Shown here: positions 1 through 7,024 of the stretch, one piece after another | How the letters are laid out: each line of letters begins with the position of its first letter | Position numbering within the stretch: position 1 is the stretch's first letter | Assembly: GCA_003266105.1 (NCBI GenBank) | Contig: MVAA01000086.1 | Coordinates: forward strand, 1 to 20,119 | Origin: Methanosphaera sp. rholeuAM6 | Lineage (GTDB): Archaea; Methanobacteriota; Methanobacteria; Methanobacteriales; Methanobacteriaceae | Reading direction: 5' to 3' | DNA: 20,119 nucleotides | Position numbers and translations under genes: made by a program | The notes under the pieces: generated by a model | The model's input: the letters and a program-made list of their open reading frames with translations, nothing else | What the model was told of the DNA's origin: nothing | Database searches by the model: none

Positions 1-33
1 TACAAGATGGGGAGGTTCAATTCTTTTCTATGT

Positions 34-300
34 TTAGTTATCTATGAAAGAATTTGTTGCTTTACTTGCTTAGTATAATCTGGTGCCTTCAAAGTTGAAT
101 GTAATCTTGTTTGTACCAGTTAGTTACTTTATATTGTATGTAAAGTATCTGATGCATATGTTGCAGGGTATGGTTTACCGTTTACTATAATTTTCACGTT
201 TTGTTTTTTAACACCTTTGTTTATTGGGGATTCAATAGTTTTCCACTAATCTTATGGTTTTGCCTACTATTGTTTTGCCATTTTATATATGCTTATGTAT
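34..300 (-). pseudogene. Decayed C-terminal end of an adhesin-like protein (Ig-like domain)
   Basis: No intact frame exists here, but the minus strand reads as one Ig-like domain broken across three frames. From about 280 to 226 it gives NNSRQNHKISGKLLNP; from 233 to 129 it gives NKGVKKQNVKIIVNGKPY followed by PATYASDTLHTI; from 120 to 34 it gives TGTNKITFNFEGTRLY, an in-frame stop at 72-70, then ASKATNSFIDN and a final stop. The order of motifs (ISGKL, a VNG turn, a T-G-T-N-K-x-T-F-x-F strand) matches the Ig-like domains of the intact minus-strand adhesin at 15578-19411, for example its ITGKLTSSEGINLGNTNIYI stretch. At least two frameshifts and one nonsense codon are needed. Weaker coding-like text in one frame at about 346-463 (NKNGNNDYLYVVKLTN) may be a further upstream piece. 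The original gene, its start and its length cannot be told. Confidence 0.6.
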
Positions 301-637
301 ATTGTTGGGGGATTCAATTATTGTTTCAAGCTTATACTCTTTAGTTTGTTAATTTTACAACATATAGATAATCATTATTGCCGTTTTTGTTGAAAAATTA
401 CTTTAATTTATTAATTATGGTGGAAGAATCTTGATTTTGAATTAATGTTAATGTTCTATTTTTTTAACCAGTTAATCTAGAATATAACCAAATGTATCTT
501 GATTGGAAGTAATTTAATATTCTTATTTTCCTTAATTCCCATTAATAATTGATAATTCCCTTTTTACTCTTATTTTACTGGATTTATACTTTTGAATATA
601 ATAATAATATTAATAAATAAGTATAAATAAAAATTAT

Positions 638-645
638 TTTATATG
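638..645 (+). promoter_or_regulatory. Possible TATA box of the DUF2162/ExbB/DUF2149 operon
   Basis: TTTATATG lies about 100 bases before the operon's first start codon, in a stretch that is nearly all A and T. It is the best archaeal TATA-like word I see there, but background composition makes chance matches likely. No operator-like repeat was seen next to it. Confidence 0.25.
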
Positions 646-731
646 ATTTCAATATTTTTTTATGGAAAAAGGAGTATTATCAGAAAATATTCTTTTTAAA
701 GAAATTTTAAATCATTTAAAGTATGAAAAAT

Positions 732-736
732 GGTGA
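732..736 (+). promoter_or_regulatory. Ribosome binding site that sets the start at 742
   Basis: GGTGA, complementary to the 3' end of archaeal 16S rRNA, lies five bases before the ATG at 742. It overlaps the other in-frame ATG at 730, so that upstream codon is unlikely to be the real start. Confidence 0.7.
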
Positions 737-741
737 TTTTC

Positions 742-1443
742 ATGTTTGAACAATTTTGGCAATATGGAATTCTTGCTGCAGTACTTGTTTTTGGTGTGAA
801 AATAGGTTTAGCATTAGGTTTTTCAGGTATTAAAAGAAAGACCGTGGGATTGATATTAGCAGGTTATGCGGTAGGGTTAATATTGCTTTCATATTTGTGT
901 CAACCATACTCTCAACAGGTGTATGAAATAGTTTATGGATACAGTGGGGCAATATTTGCTGTAATAGCATTTATTATTGTAATCACAGGATTTAAAACTA
1001 TTTATGACTGGCAAGTTACCGAGAAGGATGTTGGATCTGCAACATGCATGGCTGTTGTGGCACCGTGTCCTTGTTGTTTTGGAGCAATACTTGCTTCAGT
1101 TATTTTGGTTGCACCAGTGGCCGGAGTTTCATCCGTTACATTGGGTGCTTTTTCAGCGGTTGCACTTGTAGTGGTTATGGGATTAACTTATCTTTTATCG
1201 TCTGCGATAGTTAAAAAGATTAACAAACCATATCCTATTGTATTAGGTGATTTCATGATATTCATTGGAACATATTTCGTTTTATGTTTAATGATATTGC
1301 CTAACATTTCCTTACTGGTTGAAGGAACAGCATTAGAGCTTCAATCAGCAATGGACGTGGTAGGAGTTGGGGTACTGTTGCTCTTAATGGTATTATCTGG
1401 AGCGGTAATTGCTAAAAAGACAAGTTATTTTTTACAGGATTAA
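742..1443 (+). CDS. DUF2162-type predicted transporter (HmuT-like membrane protein)
   Basis: Integral membrane protein of 233 residues with about seven hydrophobic segments and short loops. I recognise it as the DUF2162 'predicted transporter' type, an assignment from general pattern and neighbourhood rather than a search. The most striking feature is a cysteine cluster, APCPCC, at about residues 107-112 at the start of a membrane segment, with another cysteine seven residues before the cluster's first; such a cluster could bind metal or do thiol chemistry. The ATG at 742 is preferred over 730 because GGTGA sits five bases upstream. It is followed after only 21 bases by the ExbB-like gene, so the two are almost certainly cotranscribed. 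As I recall, the equivalent in Bacteroidota is HmuT, between the CobN-like HmuS and the ExbB-like HmuU. Its substrate is unknown. It could equally be a structural partner of the ExbB-like motor rather than a transporter. Confidence 0.75.
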   Translation: MFEQFWQYGILAAVLVFGVKIGLALGFSGIKRKTVGLILAGYAVGLILLSYLCQPYSQQVYEIVYGYSGAIFAVIAFIIVITGFKTIYDWQVTEKDVGSATCMAVVAPCPCCFGAILASVILVAPVAGVSSVTLGAFSAVALVVVMGLTYLLSSAIVKKINKPYPIVLGDFMIFIGTYFVLCLMILPNISLLVEGTALELQSAMDVVGVGVLLLLMVLSGAVIAKKTSYFLQD

Positions 1444-1450
1444 TTGGATA

Positions 1451-1455
1451 GGAGG
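1451..1455 (+). promoter_or_regulatory. Ribosome binding site that sets the start at 1465
   Basis: A perfect GGAGG lies nine bases before the ATG at 1465. It falls inside the longer frame that opens at TTG 1444, so the TTG start is rejected. Confidence 0.75.
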
Positions 1456-1464
1456 AAAAATATA

Positions 1465-2130
1465 ATGGTTACAACTATACCTGGTGGAGAAATTCTTTCA
1501 GGAATACTAAATGTCATAGCACAAAGCTTATTGTTACCGGTAATGATTTTGCTTGTTATTTTCATAGTTTTTGCAGTAGTTGAAATTGGTTCAATACTTG
1601 CAGAATATACTGGTAGAAAGAAAATATCCGGTGAAGAAAAGGAAGATATTATCAGAAAAATTGCAGTTTGTAAAAGTCCGGATGAAATTTGTAATGTTAT
1701 TAATGATACAAAATTGCATCAGTTTGATAAGGAATTGTTAAGCTCAATTGCAAAGTTGGATCATAACTATTATGATAAGCAAACACGGGAAATAATTGCA
1801 AGAAACATGTTGGAAACTCAGGAATCTAAAATGCTCGGATCCCTTACAAAAGTGGATATTGTGGCTAAAGTAGGTTCAGGATGTGGATTGCTTGGTACAA
1901 TTATCCCAATGGGTCCTGGTCTTGCGGCTTTAGGTCTCGGGGACATGCAGACATTGACGGCTAACCTTACAACAGCTTTCAACACTACCACAGCAGGTTT
2001 AGCTTCAGCTACTGTTTGTTATGTTATAGGTAAGGTGCGCAGAAAATGGTATCATCAGGATATCTCAATGTTGTATGACTTTGCCGAAACTATATTAGAG
2101 GTTGATTCAAATGTCATTGAGAAGGAGTAG
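1465..2130 (+). CDS. MotA/TolQ/ExbB-family proton channel protein
   Basis: Inner-membrane motor subunit of 221 residues. The family uses proton flow through a ring of these subunits around an ExbD/TolR-type partner to drive work across the membrane. Topology fits: a first hydrophobic helix at about 18-44, a long charged cytoplasmic domain at about 48-130, and two more helices at about 133-156 and 172-190. The helix-2 signature GLLGT (141-145) and the helix-3 signature AFNTTTAGLASA (171-182) are both present, with the loop GPGLAALGLGD between them. The two threonine-bearing segments line the proton path in characterised ExbB proteins. The start at 1465 is set by GGAGG nine bases upstream. Its end overlaps the DUF2149 gene by 20 bases, implying translational coupling and stoichiometric production. 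With a DUF2162 protein before and DUF2149 after, it is HmuU-like rather than flagellar; no TonB-like gene is seen. Confidence 0.92.
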   Translation: MVTTIPGGEILSGILNVIAQSLLLPVMILLVIFIVFAVVEIGSILAEYTGRKKISGEEKEDIIRKIAVCKSPDEICNVINDTKLHQFDKELLSSIAKLDHNYYDKQTREIIARNMLETQESKMLGSLTKVDIVAKVGSGCGLLGTIIPMGPGLAALGLGDMQTLTANLTTAFNTTTAGLASATVCYVIGKVRRKWYHQDISMLYDFAETILEVDSNVIEKE

Positions 2131-2446
2131 ACTCAGAGATTCCGAATCTGATCTGGATCCGATGTCCTCTATTACCAACATGACCGATATTATGTTGGTA
2201 TTGGCTGTTGGTTTTCTAATATTTGCAGTAATGTCTACAGGTATGCAGAGTGTCGTATTTAGTGACATGAGTCAACAGGAAAAACAGAATCTTATGCAAT
2301 CTGCTCAGCATACTGTTGAGATTGAACAGGGTCAGGAAATTACTGACGTGCCTGAAAGTATTGATGATTCAAGTTCCGGTTTCACAAAGACCGGTACTGT
2401 TTATACGGATCCTAAGACTGGTAAACAGTATATGACTACATCGTAG
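2111..2446 (+). CDS. DUF2149 protein, ExbD-like partner of the proton channel (HmuV-like)
   Basis: Protein of 111 residues: a short basic N-terminus (SLRRSRLRD), one membrane helix at about 26-45, and a soluble tail of about 65 residues expected outside the cell membrane. The segment DPMSSITNMTDIMLVLAVGF places an aspartate (Asp26) at the cytoplasmic entrance of the helix, as in ExbD and TolR, where a single aspartate carries the proton. The tail ends in TVYTDPKTGKQY, a pattern I associate with DUF2149. The family call and ExbD equivalence are inference from layout and this motif. The ATG at 2111 is chosen over TTG 2102 because GAGGTTGA lies just upstream. It overlaps the ExbB-like gene by 20 bases. 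A long T tract follows its stop, so the operon probably ends here, before the large adhesin gene. Confidence 0.8.
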   Translation: MSLRRSRLRDSESDLDPMSSITNMTDIMLVLAVGFLIFAVMSTGMQSVVFSDMSQQEKQNLMQSAQHTVEIEQGQEITDVPESIDDSSSGFTKTGTVYTDPKTGKQYMTTS

Positions 2447-2464
2447 CGTTTAATTTAACCATAC

Positions 2465-2484
2465 TTTTTTTTTATTTTTTTTTT
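2465..2484 (+). terminator. Oligo-T terminator of the three-gene operon
   Basis: Nine Ts, one A and ten Ts begin 18 bases after the DUF2149 stop. Archaeal RNA polymerase terminates efficiently at such T tracts without a hairpin, so this is good evidence that the operon ends here and that the following adhesin has its own promoter. Confidence 0.7.
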
Positions 2485-2561
2485 GATAATGATGTATTCA
2501 ATAAACTATTTTTTAATATAATTTTCAATCCTATTGATTCTAATTAAAAATTTAATAAGTA

Positions 2562-2570
2562 TTATATTTA
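2562..2570 (+). promoter_or_regulatory. Possible TATA box of the first adhesin gene
   Basis: TTATATTTA lies about 75-80 bases before the start at 2644 and after the oligo-T terminator. Position and sequence suit an archaeal promoter with a leader of about 50 bases; the AT-rich background keeps this tentative. Confidence 0.3.
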
Positions 2571-2632
2571 ATATGAACCAATATAGTAACATCTATAAAT
2601 CATACTTAACTCAAAAAGTATGGACAATAAAA

Positions 2633-2638
2633 GGGTGA
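2633..2638 (+). promoter_or_regulatory. Ribosome binding site that sets the start at 2644
   Basis: GGGTGA lies five bases before the ATG at 2644 and downstream of the in-frame ATG at 2620. This makes 2644 the likely start and puts the hydrophobic signal peptide right at the N-terminus. Confidence 0.7.
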
Positions 2639-2643
2639 AAATA

Positions 2644-5600
2644 ATGAAAACCATAAGTAAATTCTTGTTATTAACATCAATTTTACTATTGATTGGTTTA
2701 GGAACAATATCAGCAACAGACAACATTACAGACACAACACAAAGTCAAGATATTGCTCCCAACAAAATTATTACACAAGATAACGTAATTCAAAAAACAA
2801 ACAATAATATGGAGAAAATCAACCAAAACAAAACCATAAAAAAGAATGAAGAATTAACAAACAACGTAAAAACAGGAAGTACAATCAAGGTAACAAGCAC
2901 GAACTATGATCAGTTCTTTGAAACAAAAAACGGAATGACCAAAAGTACTGATTTGATACAATCAGGAGACACAATAAATCTACAGGGAACATTCAAAAAC
3001 GTAGACTTCGCAGTAGATAAATCAATAACGCTAACAAGCCAAAACAAAAATGCAAAACTGTACAACTGTACGGTATACATACAGGGAACAAAATCATCAA
3101 AATCAACTGTATCCAACCTTACAATACAAAACAGTAAAGAAACAACATCAGGAATACATGTAAACGTTTCATCACAATTAACAATAAAGGACAATACAGT
3201 AAAAGTAAATGGTAAAAACTCATTTGCATTTGCAGCAGATAAGATGAACCGCAGTACAGTAAAATCAAACTACTTTGAAGCATTACGTCCTGAAGGTCAG
3301 CAACAGGCACATACCACAATGGCAATAGGATCATCATACTACAATAACATAGCAAACAACACTGTAAACTGTCAGGCAAACGGTATATACCTGAGCATAT
3401 ATGGTAATTCATATGCACACTTCACCGGAGGAGCATCAGATTACAACAACATAACGGGAAACAAGGTTACAGGAGCAAACGATGTATGGTGCTACAGTAT
3501 CCAGGTAATGGGTAAAAACAACATAATCTCATACAACAACGTATCCGGTGGACTCAGAGGAATATCAACACAGGACTACATGTACAATGTAATATCAAAC
3601 AATGATGTTGACGCATTTGGACTGGGAATATATGCATGTGAAGGAGCAACAGTAACAAACAACAATGTCCACGTAACGGGAAATGCAAACGGAATAACCA
3701 TTGGTGGAACAAACGTAAAACTAACATCCAACACAATAAAAACAGTAAACGGTACTGCCATAGAAATATGTGGAGACAACGCACAAATAACAAAAAACAC
3801 AATAACATCAACAGACGGTTATGGAATATACTCAAAAGGAAAATACACGAACATAATCATAAACAGCAACAAGATAACAACCAAAAAAGAAGGAATACTG
3901 TTCAAAAAACAATCATCATCCAAAAAGATAAACAACATCTACGTAAATGCAAACACAATAAATTCAAAGGCAGCATATGCAATAAACTTTGAGGAAGCAG
4001 GGGCAGCAACAGCATCCGACGTGAATGTAACAGTAACAGAATCCAACGTACTAACTTCACAGAAAGGTACGGGGTTAACTGTAGCATACCTGAAACCGTC
4101 AAATGCAAAAGACAACAATGAAAAGGATACCAATCAGAAAATCACAGTAGATCAGACAAACTATGACGAATGGTTTGACAATGGCGTTGCCAACCTGAAA
4201 ATCAAACAGAACGCAACAGTCACGTTGAGTGGAACTTTCAATGATGTTGACTTCACATTCAACAAGAAGGTACACATCATAGGTAAAAACTGTGTGATAA
4301 ATCATGGAACAATAGCATTGACAGGAGATTCACATGCCTCCACAATAACTGGAATAACAATAAAAAACAATAACAAAAACGATATTAATCGTCATGGAAT
4401 CGAAATATTGGATGTCAACAACTGTAAAATAACAAACACGAAAATAACCAATTACGCATCATATGAAAGTCTGGGAATATTCCTATACGGAGCAAAAGCA
4501 AACACAATCTCCGGATGTACAGTAACAACAACAGGTGACTACATAAACAATGGAATATTGCTGTATTCATCAGATTCAAACACAATACAAAAGAACACCA
4601 TAAAAATAACACAATCAAACAAGCAAACACCATACGATGAATCAATAATGTTCAACGAGAAAATAGGAACTATTAAGGAAGTACTGCACACTCACGGTAT
4701 CATAGCATTATATTCATCAAACAACAACATCAACACCAACACCATAACGGCAACTTCACAGTTTACTGCATACACATTCCCGACATCAAAATGTAAAAAC
4801 AGTATCGTGGGAATAGACCTGTACTTTGATTCAAACAACAACAAGGTAACGAAAAACAACATAACAATCAAGAGCTACGGACCATTCGTCTATGGAATGG
4901 GAGTGCTTGGCGGATATTGGGGCTCATCAATAACATCCCTGAATGCAACGGGAAACACATTTGAAAACAACAATGTAAAAGTAAACGGTGGATACTTTGC
5001 AACAGGATTCATTGCAGGAAGAAACAGTGTAGCCACAACAGTAAAATCAAACACATTCAACATATACATATATGCAAATTCAACAAAACATGGTGACTAT
5101 GCACATGGTGTAACACTGGAAAACAGTACACAATCAACAGTATCAAACAACAAGATACAGGTAAGCGGATCTGCAGCATATCCTGTAGAACTCTTTGACT
5201 CATCCAACAATAAAATAATGGCAAACACTATTACGGCAACAGCAACAAACCCTTACGGTATAGCAGGATACAGAACATCAAACAACAACATTACAGAAAA
5301 CACGATAACACTCAAAAAGGTAAACTATGGAAAAACAGATTCTGCAGCACACAGTGATGTAATACCTGTAGGTGACGAGGCAATAATGCTCATGTACACA
5401 AGCAAAAACAATAATATCACTGCAAACGCAATAAATACAAATGCAACATACACTGTAAAACTCACTGACCAAACAACCAAAAACACTGTAACGGGAAATT
5501 CACTCAAAGCAAAATCACTCAAGGCAGACAAATCAGTACTTGATGAGGGAACGTCAAACAAGGTTTCAAACAACTTCCTATACTTTGTAAATGCAACGTT

Positions 5601-6762
5601 AAGTCCAGTAAATGCAAAGATAGGGGATACAATAACTATAAACGCTACAGTAACAACACAGGCAACAAATACGAAAAATCTAAAGGCAACATTCAAGATA
5701 GGAACCAAAACCATTGGAACATCCACAGTATCAAATGGAAAGGCAAAAATATCCTATAACATATCCACATTGGAAAAACCTACAACATACACACTAACAG
5801 TATCATTGAAAGGAACAAACTTCCAAAACGCAACGGCAACAGCAAAGGCCACATTCACAAAAAATCCTGAAAAAACAGTTGTTAAAGTAGCAAAAGTTCT
5901 TCAGACAATAGGAAACGATGCAAAACTAACGGCAAACATCACCACGCAAAACGGTGGAAAAATAAGTTCCGGAAAGGCAGACTTCTACCTTGACGACGTA
6001 TACCTTTTCACAAGAAACGTGAAACTAGGTAAGGCTTCAGGTACTTATAAAATAGCATCGGATGCCAAAAGCAAGGTACATACAATTAAGGTTGTCTATA
6101 AGGGAACAGTTGATTATGCAACATCTTCAGGTACAAACAAGTTGGGAGTGCAGACCAAGTCAACATTCACAGTAAGCAGTTATACCTCTACACTAAAGGA
6201 TGTTGTCACAATCAATGCAACAATAAAATCAGGCGGCAAGGCAATTAAATCAGGTAAAGTTCAAATATACATCAATGACAAGCAGATATGTAACACAAAC
6301 ATCAAAAACGGTGTTGTCACGTACAAGTATAAGGTTCCAACAACCTTCGATAAGGGAACATACACTGTCAAGTTCGTATATGGTGGAAACAACACTCAAT
6401 CTGCAGTTACCAAAACATCAAAAATCAAGATATATCCATTCAAACCAGTATTTAATTATACCACAACCAAGGCAAAGGTTGGTCAATCAGTATCACTTGT
6501 CTTAAAAGTCAGCAACGGAAAAACCAATGCCGACAAATACAATGCAATGGATGGTAACGTTACAGTAAAACTTAATGGCAAAACGTTAACCAATTCAAAA
6601 GGTAATGCAATAGTAGGAACAATCAAAAACGGTAAATTGACATTCAAATTCACTGCTCCAGAACAGTTGGCTGGATATCAGAACCTTACCTTCGTATACA
6701 CAGGATATTCCAAGTTTGCCGCAGGCAGCAAAACATACAAAAATGGATTGCTGATAGTATAA
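2644..6762 (+). CDS. Adhesin-like protein: two beta-helix modules and four Ig-like domains
   Basis: Secreted protein of 1372 residues, expected at the cell surface. A signal peptide spans about residues 1-26 (hydrophobic core after MKTISK, cleavage near TISA). Two right-handed beta-helix modules follow, at about 88-490 and 507-975, full of short Asn-rich rungs such as NNNxIxxN of the NosD/pectate-lyase type. Each opens with the same cap: YDQFF or YDEWF, then about 30 residues later LxGTFxxVDF. The last 390 residues are four Ig-like domains, each with the pattern VxGDxVTINATV...GKVxFKI...GxAxxxYxI...YTVxVxYxGN. I see no C-terminal membrane helix or cell-wall repeat, so retention at the surface is unexplained. 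The first two thirds of the coding strand are very rich in A (AAC, AAA, ACA codons), while the Ig part uses more AAG, GGT and GTT. The ligand is unknown. Proteins of this kind are typically called adhesin-like in gut methanogens. Confidence 0.88.
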   Translation: MKTISKFLLLTSILLLIGLGTISATDNITDTTQSQDIAPNKIITQDNVIQKTNNNMEKINQNKTIKKNEELTNNVKTGSTIKVTSTNYDQFFETKNGMTKSTDLIQSGDTINLQGTFKNVDFAVDKSITLTSQNKNAKLYNCTVYIQGTKSSKSTVSNLTIQNSKETTSGIHVNVSSQLTIKDNTVKVNGKNSFAFAADKMNRSTVKSNYFEALRPEGQQQAHTTMAIGSSYYNNIANNTVNCQANGIYLSIYGNSYAHFTGGASDYNNITGNKVTGANDVWCYSIQVMGKNNIISYNNVSGGLRGISTQDYMYNVISNNDVDAFGLGIYACEGATVTNNNVHVTGNANGITIGGTNVKLTSNTIKTVNGTAIEICGDNAQITKNTITSTDGYGIYSKGKYTNIIINSNKITTKKEGILFKKQSSSKKINNIYVNANTINSKAAYAINFEEAGAATASDVNVTVTESNVLTSQKGTGLTVAYLKPSNAKDNNEKDTNQKITVDQTNYDEWFDNGVANLKIKQNATVTLSGTFNDVDFTFNKKVHIIGKNCVINHGTIALTGDSHASTITGITIKNNNKNDINRHGIEILDVNNCKITNTKITNYASYESLGIFLYGAKANTISGCTVTTTGDYINNGILLYSSDSNTIQKNTIKITQSNKQTPYDESIMFNEKIGTIKEVLHTHGIIALYSSNNNINTNTITATSQFTAYTFPTSKCKNSIVGIDLYFDSNNNKVTKNNITIKSYGPFVYGMGVLGGYWGSSITSLNATGNTFENNNVKVNGGYFATGFIAGRNSVATTVKSNTFNIYIYANSTKHGDYAHGVTLENSTQSTVSNNKIQVSGSAAYPVELFDSSNNKIMANTITATATNPYGIAGYRTSNNNITENTITLKKVNYGKTDSAAHSDVIPVGDEAIMLMYTSKNNNITANAINTNATYTVKLTDQTTKNTVTGNSLKAKSLKADKSVLDEGTSNKVSNNFLYFVNATLSPVNAKIGDTITINATVTTQATNTKNLKATFKIGTKTIGTSTVSNGKAKISYNISTLEKPTTYTLTVSLKGTNFQNATATAKATFTKNPEKTVVKVAKVLQTIGNDAKLTANITTQNGGKISSGKADFYLDDVYLFTRNVKLGKASGTYKIASDAKSKVHTIKVVYKGTVDYATSSGTNKLGVQTKSTFTVSSYTSTLKDVVTINATIKSGGKAIKSGKVQIYINDKQICNTNIKNGVVTYKYKVPTTFDKGTYTVKFVYGGNNTQSAVTKTSKIKIYPFKPVFNYTTTKAKVGQSVSLVLKVSNGKTNADKYNAMDGNVTVKLNGKTLTNSKGNAIVGTIKNGKLTFKFTAPEQLAGYQNLTFVYTGYSKFAAGSKTYKNGLLIV

Positions 6763-6783
6763 TCCCTTAACATTATTCGTAAC

Positions 6784-6862
6784 TGGGAATTTCAACATAT
6801 AATTCCCAATATCCTCACCTTTTTCAACAGGATTGTCTCATTTTAATTTAAACCTCTTTTTT
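6784..6862 (+). terminator. Hairpin and T tracts after the first adhesin gene
   Basis: Twenty-two bases past the stop there is an eight-base-pair inverted repeat, TGGGAATT (6784-6791) with AATTCCCA (6801-6808) and a nine-base loop. Further T tracts follow, including six Ts at 6857-6862. Together they make a plausible end for the adhesin transcript. Confidence 0.45.
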
Positions 6863-6896
6863 AAAACATTTTTCAAAAAAAAATCAAATTCATTTT

Positions 6897-6910
6897 AAAA
6901 AATATAAAAT
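6897..6910 (+). promoter_or_regulatory. Possible TATA box of the CobN-like gene
   Basis: An AAAAAATATAAAAT-type word lies about 120 bases before the start at 7025 and after the terminator-like sequence of the preceding gene. A second candidate, GATATATTATTA, lies near 6919-6930. Neither can be preferred, and the whole gap is AT-rich. Confidence 0.25.
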
Positions 6911-7024
6911 AACAATAGATATATTATTATTGAATAACTAAATAATAAATAGTGTATTGTTATTCATTAAATGTTGAAAAATAACACACAAAAAATTTAA
7001 ATAATCAATAAAGGAGCGTATGTA

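Noticed and set aside
730..744. Start codon at 730 for the DUF2162-type gene
   Set aside because: The GGTGA ribosome binding site overlaps this codon and is well placed for the ATG at 742 instead.
3600..5500. CRISPR or DNA tandem array in the Asn-rich part of the first adhesin
   Set aside because: The similarity is short, irregular and only visible as protein rungs; there are no conserved direct repeats with equal spacers.
2910..6798. Many minus-strand open frames of 60-130 codons across the first adhesin
   Set aside because: They are antisense shadows of the T-poor coding strand, rich in Leu, Cys, Phe and Val, with no ribosome binding sites.
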